A stretch of 64,000 nucleotides of DNA from Streptomyces sp. DG1A-41 (GTDB lineage: Bacteria > Actinomycetota > Actinomycetes > Streptomycetales > Streptomycetaceae): NCBI RefSeq assembly GCF_037055355.1, contig NZ_CP146350.1, positions 4,983,001 through 5,047,000 of the forward strand, read 5' to 3'. The notes under the pieces were generated by a model, which did no database searches, was not told where the DNA came from, and worked only from the letters and a program-made list of their open reading frames with translations. Made by a program: the position numbers and the translations under genes. This document shows positions 1 through 6,942 of this stretch, piece by piece; positions within the stretch are counted from its first letter, which is position 1; each line of letters opens with the position of its first letter.

Positions 1-41
1 ACCACACGCATACGCACCCTAATGCGGACATAGGTAATACC

Positions 42-143
42 TGATGGTGTGTCAGAAAAGTATATGCAACAACCTTGCGTAAATGCATTCCTCCCTATAT
101 GTCCGTATGACGGTGCGTCAGAAACGCATCTGATGGTGCATCA
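42..143. promoter_or_regulatory. Three operator-like palindromes TGAYG-GTG-YRTCA
   Basis: Sites at 42-54, 108-120 and 131-143 share a 13-bp layout of two 5-bp arms around a central GTG. The sites at 108 (TGACGGTGCGTCA) and 131 (TGATGGTGCATCA) have perfect arms with a compensating base change; the one at 42 is imperfect. A half-site-like match lies near 518. This is the expected look of a dimeric repressor or Cro operator set. The cognate protein is not identified and may be encoded left of the window. Confidence 0.5.
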
Positions 144-219
144 CTTAGTAATGAGTGTGCAATGTAGCCTGCCCGGTGTGTCCCTTTATGCGGCATGTAA
201 AGGTAAAGGGTATGCAAAT

Positions 220-236
220 AAGTTGCCTCCTGGGAT
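220..236 (+). repeat. 17-bp phage motif AAGTTGCCTCCTGGGAT, copy 1
   Basis: Exact copy of a motif found five times in the prophage (220, 352, 35400, 36291, 43569), always read on the plus strand and preceded by A or T-A. Here it sits in the left-end regulatory region about 130 bp before the palindromic copy. It contains TTGCCT, which could act as a -35 box, or it may be a repressor half-site. Confidence 0.7.
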
Positions 237-351
237 GTGGCCTATTTAGGCAGTTATGTCCTATTCGCCGGCCGAGATCGCACCCCTTCTGACCTGCGCT
301 TTTCTAGGCCCAACGTGCGCGTGCGCGGCTCCCTCCTGAGCTTGAAAGGCA

Positions 352-383
352 AAGTTGCCTCCTGGGATCCCAGGAGGCAACTT
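352..383. promoter_or_regulatory. Perfect 32-bp palindrome built from two inverted copies of the 17-bp motif
   Basis: The plus-strand motif starting at 352 overlaps its own reverse complement at the central GGATCC, giving a 32-bp sequence identical to its reverse complement. ATG follows immediately at 384. A full dyad here and single half-type copies elsewhere fits a strong operator at the left end with weaker half-operators or stoperator-like sites in the right arm. As RNA it would also form a long hairpin. Confidence 0.7.
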
Positions 384-509
384 ATGACTCGCAACACCGA
401 CCGCGCCGAACCGGAGCGGCCCCGAAGTACCGCCCCAGAAGGGGAGTGCGGAAACGGGGTTACGCACAGATGGGGATTCGGGCGCACGGGGTCGGGAGTT
501 GATGAGTGA
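384..509 (+). CDS. Possible 41-aa leaderless ORF after the palindrome
   Basis: ATG lies directly after the 32-bp palindrome and opens 41 codons beginning MTRNTDRAEPERPRS. There is no Shine-Dalgarno sequence, so it would have to be translated leaderless. The protein is hydrophilic, matches no family I know and could be chance. Kept only because of its position next to the palindrome. Confidence 0.2.
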   Translation: MTRNTDRAEPERPRSTAPEGECGNGVTHRWGFGRTGSGVDE

Positions 510-661
510 CCAGTCCTGATGGTGGTCCGGCCGTGAATGCGACGGGTGACATCAGAGAGCACGTTCCTTGATAACTGGATAGCGAGTCTGAGTGGCAGTC
601 GTGCTGACTGGTCATTCTCTGAGCGTGAGTATGTGACGTGCTCTGAGTGGCGCTCTGAGCG

Positions 662-707
662 CTTGTAGCTACACAGGTGGGCCGTGGGCCCATGCTGCAC
701 CTACAAG
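662..707 (+). other. Predicted RNA hairpin followed by alternative GAGGC/GCCTC pairings
   Basis: CTTGTAG at 662-668 pairs with CTACAAG at 701-707, enclosing further GGGCC/GGCCC complementarity. Immediately downstream GAGGC, GCCTC and GAGGC occur in series (about 706-731), so the middle block can pair with either neighbour, as in attenuators. No known riboswitch or ncRNA class is recognised. Confidence 0.3.
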
Positions 708-1217
708 AGGCTTAGACGCAGCCTCAGAGGCATTTGATGGGGTCCTGTCTGCCGTGACAGGGGCTAGCGAAAACGCAGCGATGAGGACGACATAAGAGGC
801 AGGCTGAAACGACGACGCGCGTCCTCTCACTCTGCGAGTGAGCATCCATAGGGGCAGGCTGCCAACCTGCGACCGATAACCGGGATTGATCATCCGGGAT
901 GAATAGATCTACATGCCTAGCGAGTGTGGCGTGAGACAAGCTGTGAAAGCCGTTGTGCCGTTCCCACGGAGCCAATCAACACAAGCGGAAACAGTGCGGC
1001 TGACAAAGCATGAGGGAAGCACGTAACGCACATCGAGATTGCCTACGGCAGACACACTCAACACGACGTGTCCAGCACGCACAGGGTCATGGTGACTGAT
1101 ACTCACCAGCCTTCCAGCGTGTCTCTAAGCGTCTGAGAGTGAGTCTGCCTAGGGGAGTGTCGATTAGGCACTTGCAAGGGCCGGAAACGGCCGTACAGCG
1201 ATCCCTAAGGGGAAGCA

Positions 1218-1496
1218 ATGGCAGCAGTGCAGCGTGAGCGCGGGATCATCCCGCTCCGTAGCTACTCGTTCCATCGTGAATACGCCAATCATGAGGTGTT
1301 CGTGGTGAGCATTACGGACGCAGTCAGCGTGTTCCGCTACAAGGTACGGGTATGGGGCAACATGGTTGATTCCGTGCATGAGTTCACCACATCAGTTGCC
1401 CATGTCGAAATGTGTCAGCGCGCTAAGCGCGACATTTTCATGACCGGATATGCGAGCGTGAACGGCTTCAACATTCGAGTATCTCCGCTTTCGTAG
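1218..1496 (+). CDS. Hypothetical early protein (92 aa)
   Basis: First clear gene of the left arm. ATG at 1218 follows AAGGGGAAGC, a good ribosome binding site. The product is a soluble, mixed alpha/beta-looking 92-aa protein with no recognised domain, membrane segment or signal. The gap upstream carries a GGCCG-GAAA-CGGCC tetraloop hairpin (1181-1194) and an inverted TGCCTA/TAGGCA pair (about 1147-1170). A TAGGGACAC-loop hairpin follows at 1504. Confidence 0.65.
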   Translation: MAAVQRERGIIPLRSYSFHREYANHEVFVVSITDAVSVFRYKVRVWGNMVDSVHEFTTSVAHVEMCQRAKRDIFMTGYASVNGFNIRVSPLS

Positions 1497-1503
1497 GGGA
1501 GTC

Positions 1504-1541
1504 GGGCGCACGGTGGATTAGGGACACTCTCCCGTGCGTCC
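1504..1541 (+). promoter_or_regulatory. TAGGGACAC-loop hairpin 1
   Basis: A 10-bp stem (1504-1513 with 1532-1541, including one G-T pair) presents an 18-nt loop with ATTAGGGACACT. It lies between two genes, 48 nt before the next start. The stem sequence differs from hairpins 3-6 but still pairs, evidence for RNA structure. It lacks the U tract of a standard terminator. Confidence 0.75.
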
Positions 1542-1589
1542 TCTCACCCATTGCGAACGGTCGTAATGGTGCAAGGGGAGGAAAACGCG

Positions 1590-2096
1590 ATGAAGGTTAT
1601 CGAGTGGCACTACGACTTTGGTCGGGGCATGGGCTTCCAGCTCATCCAGGGCCACATTCAGCTCAACATCATTTGGGACTACGAGAAAAAGATTGTTCGT
1701 GTGGAGCGGACCGACAGTGACAAGCCGTTTGAGTCCGTGCGCACGTTCCCGCTTCCGTCCGACTACCGGGGTAAGTCTCGGTTCGAGATTGCGGAAGGCA
1801 TGCAGGCGTACCTGAAGGATGTATGCCGGATCATGTGGCGCAAGGAATACGGACAGAGCGGGGTGGACGAATTCGAGCGGGAATGGAAGCTCCTTGCCTT
1901 TCCCAAGGGTACGAAGGTTCGACAGGACACCGGTTTCAGCGGTCGCCTGTTGGGTGTCGTGGTGGGGCACGTCCGGTGTGGCTCCTCGCGTGAGGTGGAA
2001 ATGCGCGTCACGTCCCGCAGGAATCCCCACTACCGGTGCGGGGAGATCATCCGCGTTGACGTCACGTGCCCGTGGCTCAAGTCTAGGGAGGTCTGA
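1590..2096 (+). CDS. Hypothetical early protein (168 aa)
   Basis: I chose the ATG at 1590 because it follows GGGGAGG at an ideal distance; the frame is open 13 codons further up without a better signal. The 168-aa product starts MKVIEWHYDFGRG and is polar with no recognised domain. It ends two bases before the next gene and shares the operon that follows hairpin 1. Confidence 0.65.
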   Translation: MKVIEWHYDFGRGMGFQLIQGHIQLNIIWDYEKKIVRVERTDSDKPFESVRTFPLPSDYRGKSRFEIAEGMQAYLKDVCRIMWRKEYGQSGVDEFEREWKLLAFPKGTKVRQDTGFSGRLLGVVVGHVRCGSSREVEMRVTSRRNPHYRCGEIIRVDVTCPWLKSREV

Positions 2097-2098
2097 CC

Positions 2099-2443
2099 AT
2101 GCGTCGACACCGGCCCATTTACCTGGAAAGCACGTTGAACACGGCTCCTGAGACCGTGTTCTACATGCTCAGGCATGGCGTCCTTATCTCGGATGAGGAC
2201 CGGTATTACGTGCGTGACAAGGCACTCGCAGAGGTTGAACGGCGGAACACGACTGAGCCGGGGCATTCCTGTCTCGGCATTCCGTCACGGCTCACGGCAT
2301 GCGAGGGATGCCCGAGCACTCTCCTTGACTGCATCTATGACGCTGGGGCAAGTCACCTCACTCACATCACGTGGGAGGCCTGCCCCAGTCACGACTACTG
2401 CGGCAACGAACAAACGTCACTCATTGCCTCGTGGGTCGATTAG
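2099..2443 (+). CDS. Hypothetical early protein (114 aa), Cys-rich C-terminal half
   Basis: ATG at 2099 after GGGAGG. The 114-aa protein has an N-terminal half of unknown type and a C-terminal half with several cysteines and histidines (CLGIP, CEGCPS, CIYDAG, HLTH, CPSHDYCG), which could bind a metal. No family is recognised. Tightly packed between its neighbours in the early operon. Confidence 0.6.
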   Translation: MRRHRPIYLESTLNTAPETVFYMLRHGVLISDEDRYYVRDKALAEVERRNTTEPGHSCLGIPSRLTACEGCPSTLLDCIYDAGASHLTHITWEACPSHDYCGNEQTSLIASWVD

Positions 2444-2453
2444 GAGGAAAGCA

Positions 2454-2651
2454 ATGTCCAACCGGGTGGGAGTCCACTACAGCAGTTATGCGGCGGCGCA
2501 GGGAGTTAAGTGTGTCCCCCTCTGCTACGAGGAGGTAACGCACTGGGCATGCGTTGAGTTCCGGGGCGAGAAGCACCACCACTGTCAGGCCCGGTGTGAG
2601 ACACACCGAAAGTCGGACGAACCCAACACGACCTATCAGCCCGTCAAGTAA
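2454..2651 (+). CDS. Hypothetical small early protein (65 aa)
   Basis: ATG at 2454 follows AGGAGGAAAGC, a near-perfect ribosome binding site, and therefore wins over the longer open frame. The 65-aa product MSNRVGVHYSS... contains four cysteines and several histidines (CVPLCYEE, HHHCQARCETH), a possible small zinc-binding fold. Function unknown. Confidence 0.6.
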   Translation: MSNRVGVHYSSYAAAQGVKCVPLCYEEVTHWACVEFRGEKHHHCQARCETHRKSDEPNTTYQPVK

Positions 2652-2660
2652 GGAGGAGCA

Positions 2661-2855
2661 ATGTACGTCGCTCACATTGGTCCGTCGTGGCATCAGCGAT
2701 TCACGCGCCACAAGGACGCCGTGACCTATGCAAAGCGGTATGGCTTGGGCCCGGCATTCGTTGAGTTGAACCTGAGTAAGACCCGGTACCGGGCGCGCCC
2801 GGTGGTGGAGACAACGGGACTCACGCGGTTTCGCGTCATGGGTTCGTCGTCGTAG
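2661..2855 (+). CDS. Hypothetical small early protein (64 aa)
   Basis: ATG at 2661 after AAGGAGGAGCA. The 64-aa basic product MYVAHIGPSWHQRF... has no recognised domain. Last gene before TAGGGACAC hairpin 2. Confidence 0.55.
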   Translation: MYVAHIGPSWHQRFTRHKDAVTYAKRYGLGPAFVELNLSKTRYRARPVVETTGLTRFRVMGSSS

Positions 2856-2866
2856 TCGGTAGTCAC

Positions 2867-2905
2867 GGGGGCACGGCGGAATAGGGACACTCTTCCGTGC
2901 CCCCC
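2867..2905 (+). promoter_or_regulatory. TAGGGACAC-loop hairpin 2
   Basis: A 10-bp perfect stem (GGGGGCACGG at 2867 with CCGTGCCCCC at 2895) and an 18-nt loop containing AATAGGGACACT. It lies 51 nt before the next start. Relative to hairpin 1 the stem has paired base substitutions. Confidence 0.75.
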
Positions 2906-2955
2906 TCTACCTACTGCGCCATAAGGGCACGGTAGCTGAGTGAGAGGCAAGACAG

Positions 2956-3210
2956 ATGGAGATTGGCAAGCGTGTGCCGTTCCTGTCCGGGATTCAGTCG
3001 TCTCAGATCTTTGAGACGCACGACCGGGTGATTAACGGCACCCGGTATCGGTTCGTCGCGTACATCGGGCACGCGCTCTATGCCCAGGAAAAGGGCGCTC
3101 CGCTGTTCGGTGTGGCGGTCTCCCGCGTGATCGGGGAGGACCAGGACGGTTACCCGATCCTGGAGAAGGTTCACCAGTGGGGCAGGCCCATGCAGCGCTG
3201 GGGATTCTGA
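2956..3210 (+). CDS. Hypothetical early protein (84 aa)
   Basis: ATG at 2956 with GAGAGGCAAG upstream. The 84-aa product MEIGKRVPFLSG... looks like a small beta-rich protein (alternating RYRFVAYIG, PLFGVAVSRV). No family recognised. It is followed one base later by the next gene, so the two are probably translationally coupled. Confidence 0.6.
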   Translation: MEIGKRVPFLSGIQSSQIFETHDRVINGTRYRFVAYIGHALYAQEKGAPLFGVAVSRVIGEDQDGYPILEKVHQWGRPMQRWGF

Positions 3211-3211
3211 G

Positions 3212-3541
3212 GTGAGTGACACCCTGCTCAGGTTCCCGATCTACCTCACAGAGGCGGATTGGAAGGCTCTGGGGGCCGGATTCGAGAAGCGCGTTCGCCG
3301 CTTTCGGTCGGCCGTGCGTCTCGGTCAAGCGAGCCGCGTACGGGCTGCGTTGAGTGCTGCGGCAGCCGACTGCATCCCGGACGAGGACGACGCGCACAAG
3401 TACGTGGTCCATCTCTCGGAGGACGATTACGGATCGCTCCTTGAGGCCGTCATGAACCATAGGAACGGACTCCCCAGGGAGGACGCCCAGCGGGTCACGA
3501 CCGAGCTGTTCCGAGCAGCAGGCGACGCGATCGAGGCCTAA
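3212..3541 (+). CDS. Hypothetical early protein (109 aa)
   Basis: GTG start at 3212, one base after the upstream stop. The 109-aa helical, charged protein MSDTLLRFPIYLTEADW... has no recognised domain. It is the last gene before a hairpin pair (3563 and 3592). Confidence 0.6.
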   Translation: MSDTLLRFPIYLTEADWKALGAGFEKRVRRFRSAVRLGQASRVRAALSAAAADCIPDEDDAHKYVVHLSEDDYGSLLEAVMNHRNGLPREDAQRVTTELFRAAGDAIEA

Positions 3542-3562
3542 CGATCAAGGGGACAGGTGTGC

Positions 3563-3586
3563 CCCGCCGGCACCTCGAACGGCGGG
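3563..3586 (+). terminator. Hairpin without U tract after the 3212 gene
   Basis: CCCGCCG at 3563 pairs with CGGCGGG at 3580-3586 around a 10-nt loop. There is no run of U, as described for intergenic terminators in some Streptomyces phages. TAGGGACAC hairpin 3 follows six bases later. Confidence 0.45.
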
Positions 3587-3591
3587 AATTT

Positions 3592-3625
3592 GGGCACGGA
3601 CGGATAGGGACACTCGTCCGTGCCC
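3592..3625 (+). promoter_or_regulatory. TAGGGACAC-loop hairpin 3
   Basis: An 11-bp perfect stem (GGGCACGGACG at 3592 with CGTCCGTGCCC at 3615) closes the 12-nt loop GATAGGGACACT. It lies 26 nt before the next ATG. Identical to hairpins 4 and 5. Confidence 0.8.
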
Positions 3626-3650
3626 TTCTCATGTATGGGAAGGGAAAGTA

Positions 3651-4016
3651 ATGCAGACCTACGTTAAGCGCGATGGACTCGGCCTCGCTGAGGTGCGGCC
3701 CATCCGTGAGCCGATCACGTACAAGGGGGCAGCCCCGGAATCGCTCATTGGTCGGCTCGTGATGGTGCGGCCGTTCTACCACGTGCCGAATGGCCGTAGT
3801 TCACTCAAGTCGGTGCGTTCCGCCTATGTCTTTGAGGCGCGCGTAGTTGAGTGCTTCTCGGACGAGATGGTGAAGGTTCAGTTCACGTGGGCTGCCGACG
3901 GGACCCCGTGGCCGCGAGAGGCCGTGTTCTTCCCCAGGGAGCTGCACCAGGCGAGCGTGTGTGAGTGCGCCGCGTGCAAGGGCCGGGGCATCTTCAACAA
4001 GCACCAGGGGGCGTAA
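3651..4016 (+). CDS. Hypothetical early protein (121 aa) with C-terminal CxxCxGxG motif
   Basis: ATG at 3651 after AAGGGAAAG. The first ~100 residues are unassigned. The C-terminus (CECAACKGRGIFNKHQG) has a CxxCxGxG-type knuckle like one repeat of a DnaJ zinc domain, suggesting metal binding or protein contact. The next gene starts four bases downstream. Confidence 0.6.
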   Translation: MQTYVKRDGLGLAEVRPIREPITYKGAAPESLIGRLVMVRPFYHVPNGRSSLKSVRSAYVFEARVVECFSDEMVKVQFTWAADGTPWPREAVFFPRELHQASVCECAACKGRGIFNKHQGA

Positions 4017-4019
4017 CTC

Positions 4020-4304
4020 ATGCGTACGCGACTTGCAATGCTCTGCCTCGCCCTGGTGTCCATTCTCGGGGGCGTGGCCAAGACAGAGGCACACTCGGCC
4101 CCCCTCCAGTCGCACGCGCCCTATCGGGCCCGCGTGCTGGTCGGAACACTGCCCTACCCGCCGTGCGTCGAGTTGCGGCGCACGAGTGAGGGCCGTACGT
4201 GGTTCGCGGACATGGTGAGCGACACCTACGACGAGGGGAAGCGTCGCACGGTCGCGCAACAGATCCGGTATGTGCGTGAGGGCTGCCGAGAGATGACCCG
4301 CTAG
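4020..4304 (+). CDS. Predicted secreted small protein (94 aa)
   Basis: ATG at 4020, three bases after the upstream stop. The N-terminus MRTRLAMLCLALVSILGGVAK is a classic signal peptide (basic start, hydrophobic core to about residue 19) with cleavage probably near AEA. The mature part is about 70 residues with two cysteines (PPCVEL, EGCREM) that may form a disulfide. An exported early phage protein could act at the cell surface, for example in exclusion. No homologue is recognised. Confidence 0.6.
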   Translation: MRTRLAMLCLALVSILGGVAKTEAHSAPLQSHAPYRARVLVGTLPYPPCVELRRTSEGRTWFADMVSDTYDEGKRRTVAQQIRYVREGCREMTR

Positions 4305-4317
4305 CGGTTGACCGTAG

Positions 4318-4367
4318 AGGGCATGGGAAGGTCACCCGGAATTCCGGGCGGAGATCACCCATGCCCT
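4318..4367 (+). terminator. Long intergenic hairpin (AGGGCATGGG/CCCATGCCCT)
   Basis: A 10-bp outer stem (4318-4327 with 4358-4367) encloses a second hairpin around CCGGAATTCCGG. It occupies the same kind of intergenic position as the TAGGGACAC hairpins but lacks that loop. Probably a terminator or processing structure. Confidence 0.5.
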
Positions 4368-4418
4368 ACTCGGCCAGTCTCTAGAGACAAGCTCAGAGGC
4401 TCGGAGAAGGGTGAATGA

Positions 4419-4631
4419 ATGGCACGAAGGGGCGCGTTCACCATTGAGACAATCCGTGCGGCTAAGCGCGGGCTGTATGAACTCCAGTCGCTTGAAATCA
4501 CGTTCCTGGACGGGGATGTGATTCTCACCGGGCGAGTGGTCGGCATCGGAAGCCGGATTTCCGCGCGTACGGACATGCGGTTGCACGAGGACATTCACGT
4601 AAACCGCGTGCTGTCCATGGAAGTCATCTAA
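4419..4631 (+). CDS. Hypothetical early protein (70 aa)
   Basis: ATG at 4419 after GGAGAAGGG. The 70-aa basic protein MARRGAFTIETIRAAKRG... has alternating hydrophobic segments (LEITFLDGDVILTGRVVGIG) resembling a small barrel such as an Sm or KOW fold, but this is only an impression. Function unknown. Confidence 0.55.
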   Translation: MARRGAFTIETIRAAKRGLYELQSLEITFLDGDVILTGRVVGIGSRISARTDMRLHEDIHVNRVLSMEVI

Positions 4632-4646
4632 GAGAGGGGCACACTC

Positions 4647-5414
4647 ATGCCGGAATGGCAGCAGGGTGGGTATGACGGAGTCTTCTACCTGGGTAAGGAG
4701 GGGACCGAGGAATACGGCGGTTACGTCGTAAAGGTCGACAGTGAGCCGAACCCTGAGAAGTGGTTCGCCTACGAGTACAACGCCGAGAAGCGCACTACCG
4801 TGTGGGTCGGGTGGGCGCCTACCCGTGAGGCCGCACAGACGGCCGTAAAGGGTGAGTTCCTGTGCGAGGTGTGGCGCAACAAGGAAACGGGGCACTGCCC
4901 GTTTCCTGGTGCAGTCGTCCGCAGCAAGGACTACCGGGGTGAGCTGCTGCGAATGGTTCTGTGCGGTGAGCACTCGGGAGTTATGGACGGGTGGCAGACG
5001 CACCGAATCGAGGAATTCCGGGCTAGGTTCGGCCTCCTGCCCGATGTGGCTGTCTATGGGGAGCGCGCTGTTCCTGCGCTCGACCTCCCGCCGATTCGTG
5101 AGGCCGCGCTGAAGGCCGAGACGATCATGGAACGGAACATGTGGATTGCCCTTAACCGCGCGGTCCGTCCGTTGGCCGAGTTCCGTTACTGGTGGGGGCA
5201 CTTCGCTAAGTACCCCATGGAAGTGAACATGATGGAGTGGCGCAGTAGGCGCCTCGCCTGGCAGCAGGCACAGGAGCACGCACAGGGGATGTACGCGGTC
5301 TACAGGCGCGAGGAGCACGGGGAGGAAAACGCCTCCCTCCCCAACGACCTGTTGCGGCTCATCGAGCGTGAGACCGTTGACTACCTGCGCACCCGTAAGG
5401 AGGGTGGCAAGTGA
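4647..5414 (+). CDS. Hypothetical early protein (255 aa)
   Basis: ATG at 4647 after AGAGAGGGGC. The 255-aa soluble protein is rich in Trp, Tyr and Glu and has paired cysteines (LCEVW, HCPFPG, LCGEHSG) in the middle. The C-terminal half is helical and charged. No family recognised. Its stop overlaps the next start as GTGA. Confidence 0.65.
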   Translation: MPEWQQGGYDGVFYLGKEGTEEYGGYVVKVDSEPNPEKWFAYEYNAEKRTTVWVGWAPTREAAQTAVKGEFLCEVWRNKETGHCPFPGAVVRSKDYRGELLRMVLCGEHSGVMDGWQTHRIEEFRARFGLLPDVAVYGERAVPALDLPPIREAALKAETIMERNMWIALNRAVRPLAEFRYWWGHFAKYPMEVNMMEWRSRRLAWQQAQEHAQGMYAVYRREEHGEENASLPNDLLRLIERETVDYLRTRKEGGK

Positions 5415-5767
5415 GATTCCGTCGATCGTCACAGACAATCGCTATGAGCCTGCGATTCCTCGTATACGCCAGTGAGCCGGGGGCGTTCTACAACACGTAT
5501 CCGAACGGCTCATCGGCCCTTCCGGTGCCCGTGGAATACACCCCGGGCGAGCGGGAGGAGAACGCCAGTAAGCGGGATGCCGCTTTCGAGGAATGGCAGG
5601 AGGTTGACCCGGAGGGTTACCGCCTGTGGCACCTTGCCACCGTCGCCATGCAGGGTGGCGATTCCTCGGAACTGGCCGAGGGCTGGTCGGAAATGATGAC
5701 CAGGCGGCACAACGTGCGGATCGTGGATCCGTGTAAATACTGCAAGAGTTGCCGCTCACGTCGCTAG
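5411..5767 (+). CDS. Hypothetical early protein (118 aa)
   Basis: GTG at 5411 overlaps the previous stop by four bases (GTGA), the usual coupling in this phage. An internal ATG at 5444 (MSLRFLVYASE) is an alternative start. The protein ends in a cysteine pair (CKYCKSCRSRR) that could bind metal. No known domain. Followed by TAGGGACAC hairpin 4. Confidence 0.55.
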   Translation: MRFRRSSQTIAMSLRFLVYASEPGAFYNTYPNGSSALPVPVEYTPGEREENASKRDAAFEEWQEVDPEGYRLWHLATVAMQGGDSSELAEGWSEMMTRRHNVRIVDPCKYCKSCRSRR

Positions 5768-5779
5768 ACGCTGAGTTTG

Positions 5780-5813
5780 GGGCACGGACGGATAGGGACA
5801 CTCGTCCGTGCCC
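5780..5813 (+). promoter_or_regulatory. TAGGGACAC-loop hairpin 4
   Basis: An 11-bp perfect stem (5780-5790 with 5803-5813) and loop GATAGGGACACT, 33 nt before the next ATG. The stem, loop and the following CCCTTTGC are the same as in hairpin 5. Confidence 0.8.
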
Positions 5814-5845
5814 TTTGCTTTGCCTCTAGCAGGAAGGAAAGACGC

Positions 5846-5998
5846 ATGGTGCAAATGACTTGCGGTGCGTGCGGTGGCCTCGTTGAGGTCACTGAGAAAC
5901 AGTGGCGGACAGAGAGCACGATTACCTGTCCGCGTCCGGACTGCCCGGATGGGGGCGTTGACCTCGTTCACGCCCGTCGCCACGCAGACGAGTTCTGA
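5846..5998 (+). CDS. Small zinc-ribbon-like protein (50 aa)
   Basis: ATG at 5846 after AGGAAGGAAAG. The product has two Cys pairs, CGAC near residue 6 and CPRPDC near residue 28, the spacing of a zinc ribbon. Likely a small nucleic-acid or protein-binding module. Precedes another short gene by 22 bases. Confidence 0.55.
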   Translation: MVQMTCGACGGLVEVTEKQWRTESTITCPRPDCPDGGVDLVHARRHADEF

Positions 5999-6020
5999 AA
6001 TCGCGAAAGGAAAACACGAG

Positions 6021-6329
6021 ATGACTGAGCAGACCCCGGAGCTTCCGGACCTGGACCCCGTACTCAAGACGGGTGCCAGCAAGCGCAATGTCGACGCAGC
6101 CCGTAAGGCTCTCGCGCGGATTCATGAGCTGGGCTGGGAACCGCTCGCGGCCTACCCGGGAAGTGACACGCACTGGAAGGTGCGTTGCCTCTTGGGGTGC
6201 CAGAAGGGGGACGCGTGGGAGGGCGACATGTTCTACAGCCACATGCGCCGAGCCCGGCGCCACAAGGGTTGCCTGACTGGCGAGTTGCGAGAGCAGGCCA
6301 TTAAGGCACTGAACGAGGCGCGTAAGTAG
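6021..6329 (+). CDS. Hypothetical early protein (102 aa)
   Basis: ATG at 6021 with GCGAAAGGAAAAC upstream. The middle has an MRC-like C-x3-C and histidines (RCLLGCQKGDAWEG, HMRRARRHKGC) reminiscent of a zinc finger. Helical at both ends. Unknown function. Confidence 0.6.
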   Translation: MTEQTPELPDLDPVLKTGASKRNVDAARKALARIHELGWEPLAAYPGSDTHWKVRCLLGCQKGDAWEGDMFYSHMRRARRHKGCLTGELREQAIKALNEARK

Positions 6330-6349
6330 CCGACTGGTTGCGGAGTTTG

Positions 6350-6383
6350 GGGCACGGACGGATAGGGACACTCGTCCGTGCCC
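6350..6383 (+). promoter_or_regulatory. TAGGGACAC-loop hairpin 5
   Basis: Same 11-bp stem (6350-6360 with 6373-6383) and loop GATAGGGACACT as hairpins 3 and 4. It lies 33 nt before the next ATG, exactly as for hairpin 4. Confidence 0.8.
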
Positions 6384-6415
6384 TTTGCTCTGTCACTAGC
6401 TCGGAAAGGGGAGCA

Positions 6416-6724
6416 ATGAAATACACACATTCTGCGGTGGGGCTGCACCCTGCTGCTGTGGTGCGCGTAGACGTGCTCTGGACGCCCGGAAATGAGGGCC
6501 TGGAGGTGATCGTTCGGGATGCGGATTCGCTGGAATCTCAGGGCAGTTACAAGGCACCGGAACTGGCGCTGATGCCGATTATCCCGCCCGCTGGCACTCT
6601 GCACGCCGCTGTTCGGCGAGTGCTCCTGTCGGTGGAGGAGCGGCCCTTCCTGGTCGACTACGCCTACCGGTTGGCCCGCCGTGACGGGTTCCGCTGGGTC
6701 CCGGAAAAGCTGGCCAAGGCATGA
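6416..6724 (+). CDS. Hypothetical early protein (102 aa)
   Basis: ATG at 6416 after GGAAAGGGGAGC. The 102-aa product MKYTHSAVGLHPAAVVRVDV... has no recognised domain. Its stop overlaps the next ATG by four bases (ATGA), so translation is likely coupled. Confidence 0.6.
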   Translation: MKYTHSAVGLHPAAVVRVDVLWTPGNEGLEVIVRDADSLESQGSYKAPELALMPIIPPAGTLHAAVRRVLLSVEERPFLVDYAYRLARRDGFRWVPEKLAKA

Positions 6725-6942
6725 GCGCGTCTAACCGCTGGAGTGTTGACGTGGTGCGGGCTCGCGATGGTGCCCGAGCTGCGGCCGGCAACTCGAACCA
6801 GTCCACCCGTGTGCGCGCGTTCCGTGCGCTCTGCGGAGAGCTGGGCGAGACCGCCAATGCCTATGCCGATCCGCTCAGGGCCGCTCGCGCCCTGGTGCAC
6901 GTTGCCGCGCGCACGTACGCGGCTGAACGAAAGGGGGCCTGA
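6721..6942 (+). CDS. Hypothetical early protein (73 aa)
   Basis: ATG at 6721 overlaps the upstream stop. An Ala/Arg-rich, largely helical 73-aa protein, possibly DNA-binding by charge. The next gene starts on its last base. Confidence 0.55.
   Translation: MSASNRWSVDVVRARDGARAAAGNSNQSTRVRAFRALCGELGETANAYADPLRAARALVHVAARTYAAERKGA

Larger units (their letters stand above)
1..1217. other. Left-end regulatory region with no convincing protein gene
   Basis: No ORF here has a good ribosome binding site plus plausible protein sequence, apart from a weak 41-codon candidate at 384. The stretch is relatively AT-rich at 1-240. It contains three 13-bp operator-like palindromes (42-143), two copies of a phage-wide 17-bp motif (220 and 352), a 9-bp inverted repeat (506-514 against 605-613), repeated CTCTGAG-like words (about 588-660) and several hairpins, for example 662-707, 743-760 and 1181-1194. 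Likely an immunity/early promoter region or an origin; which one cannot be told from sequence alone. Confidence 0.6.

Noticed and set aside
49..249. 66-codon GTG ORF at the left end
   Set aside because: It overlaps all three operator-like palindromes and motif copy 1, with no ribosome binding site.
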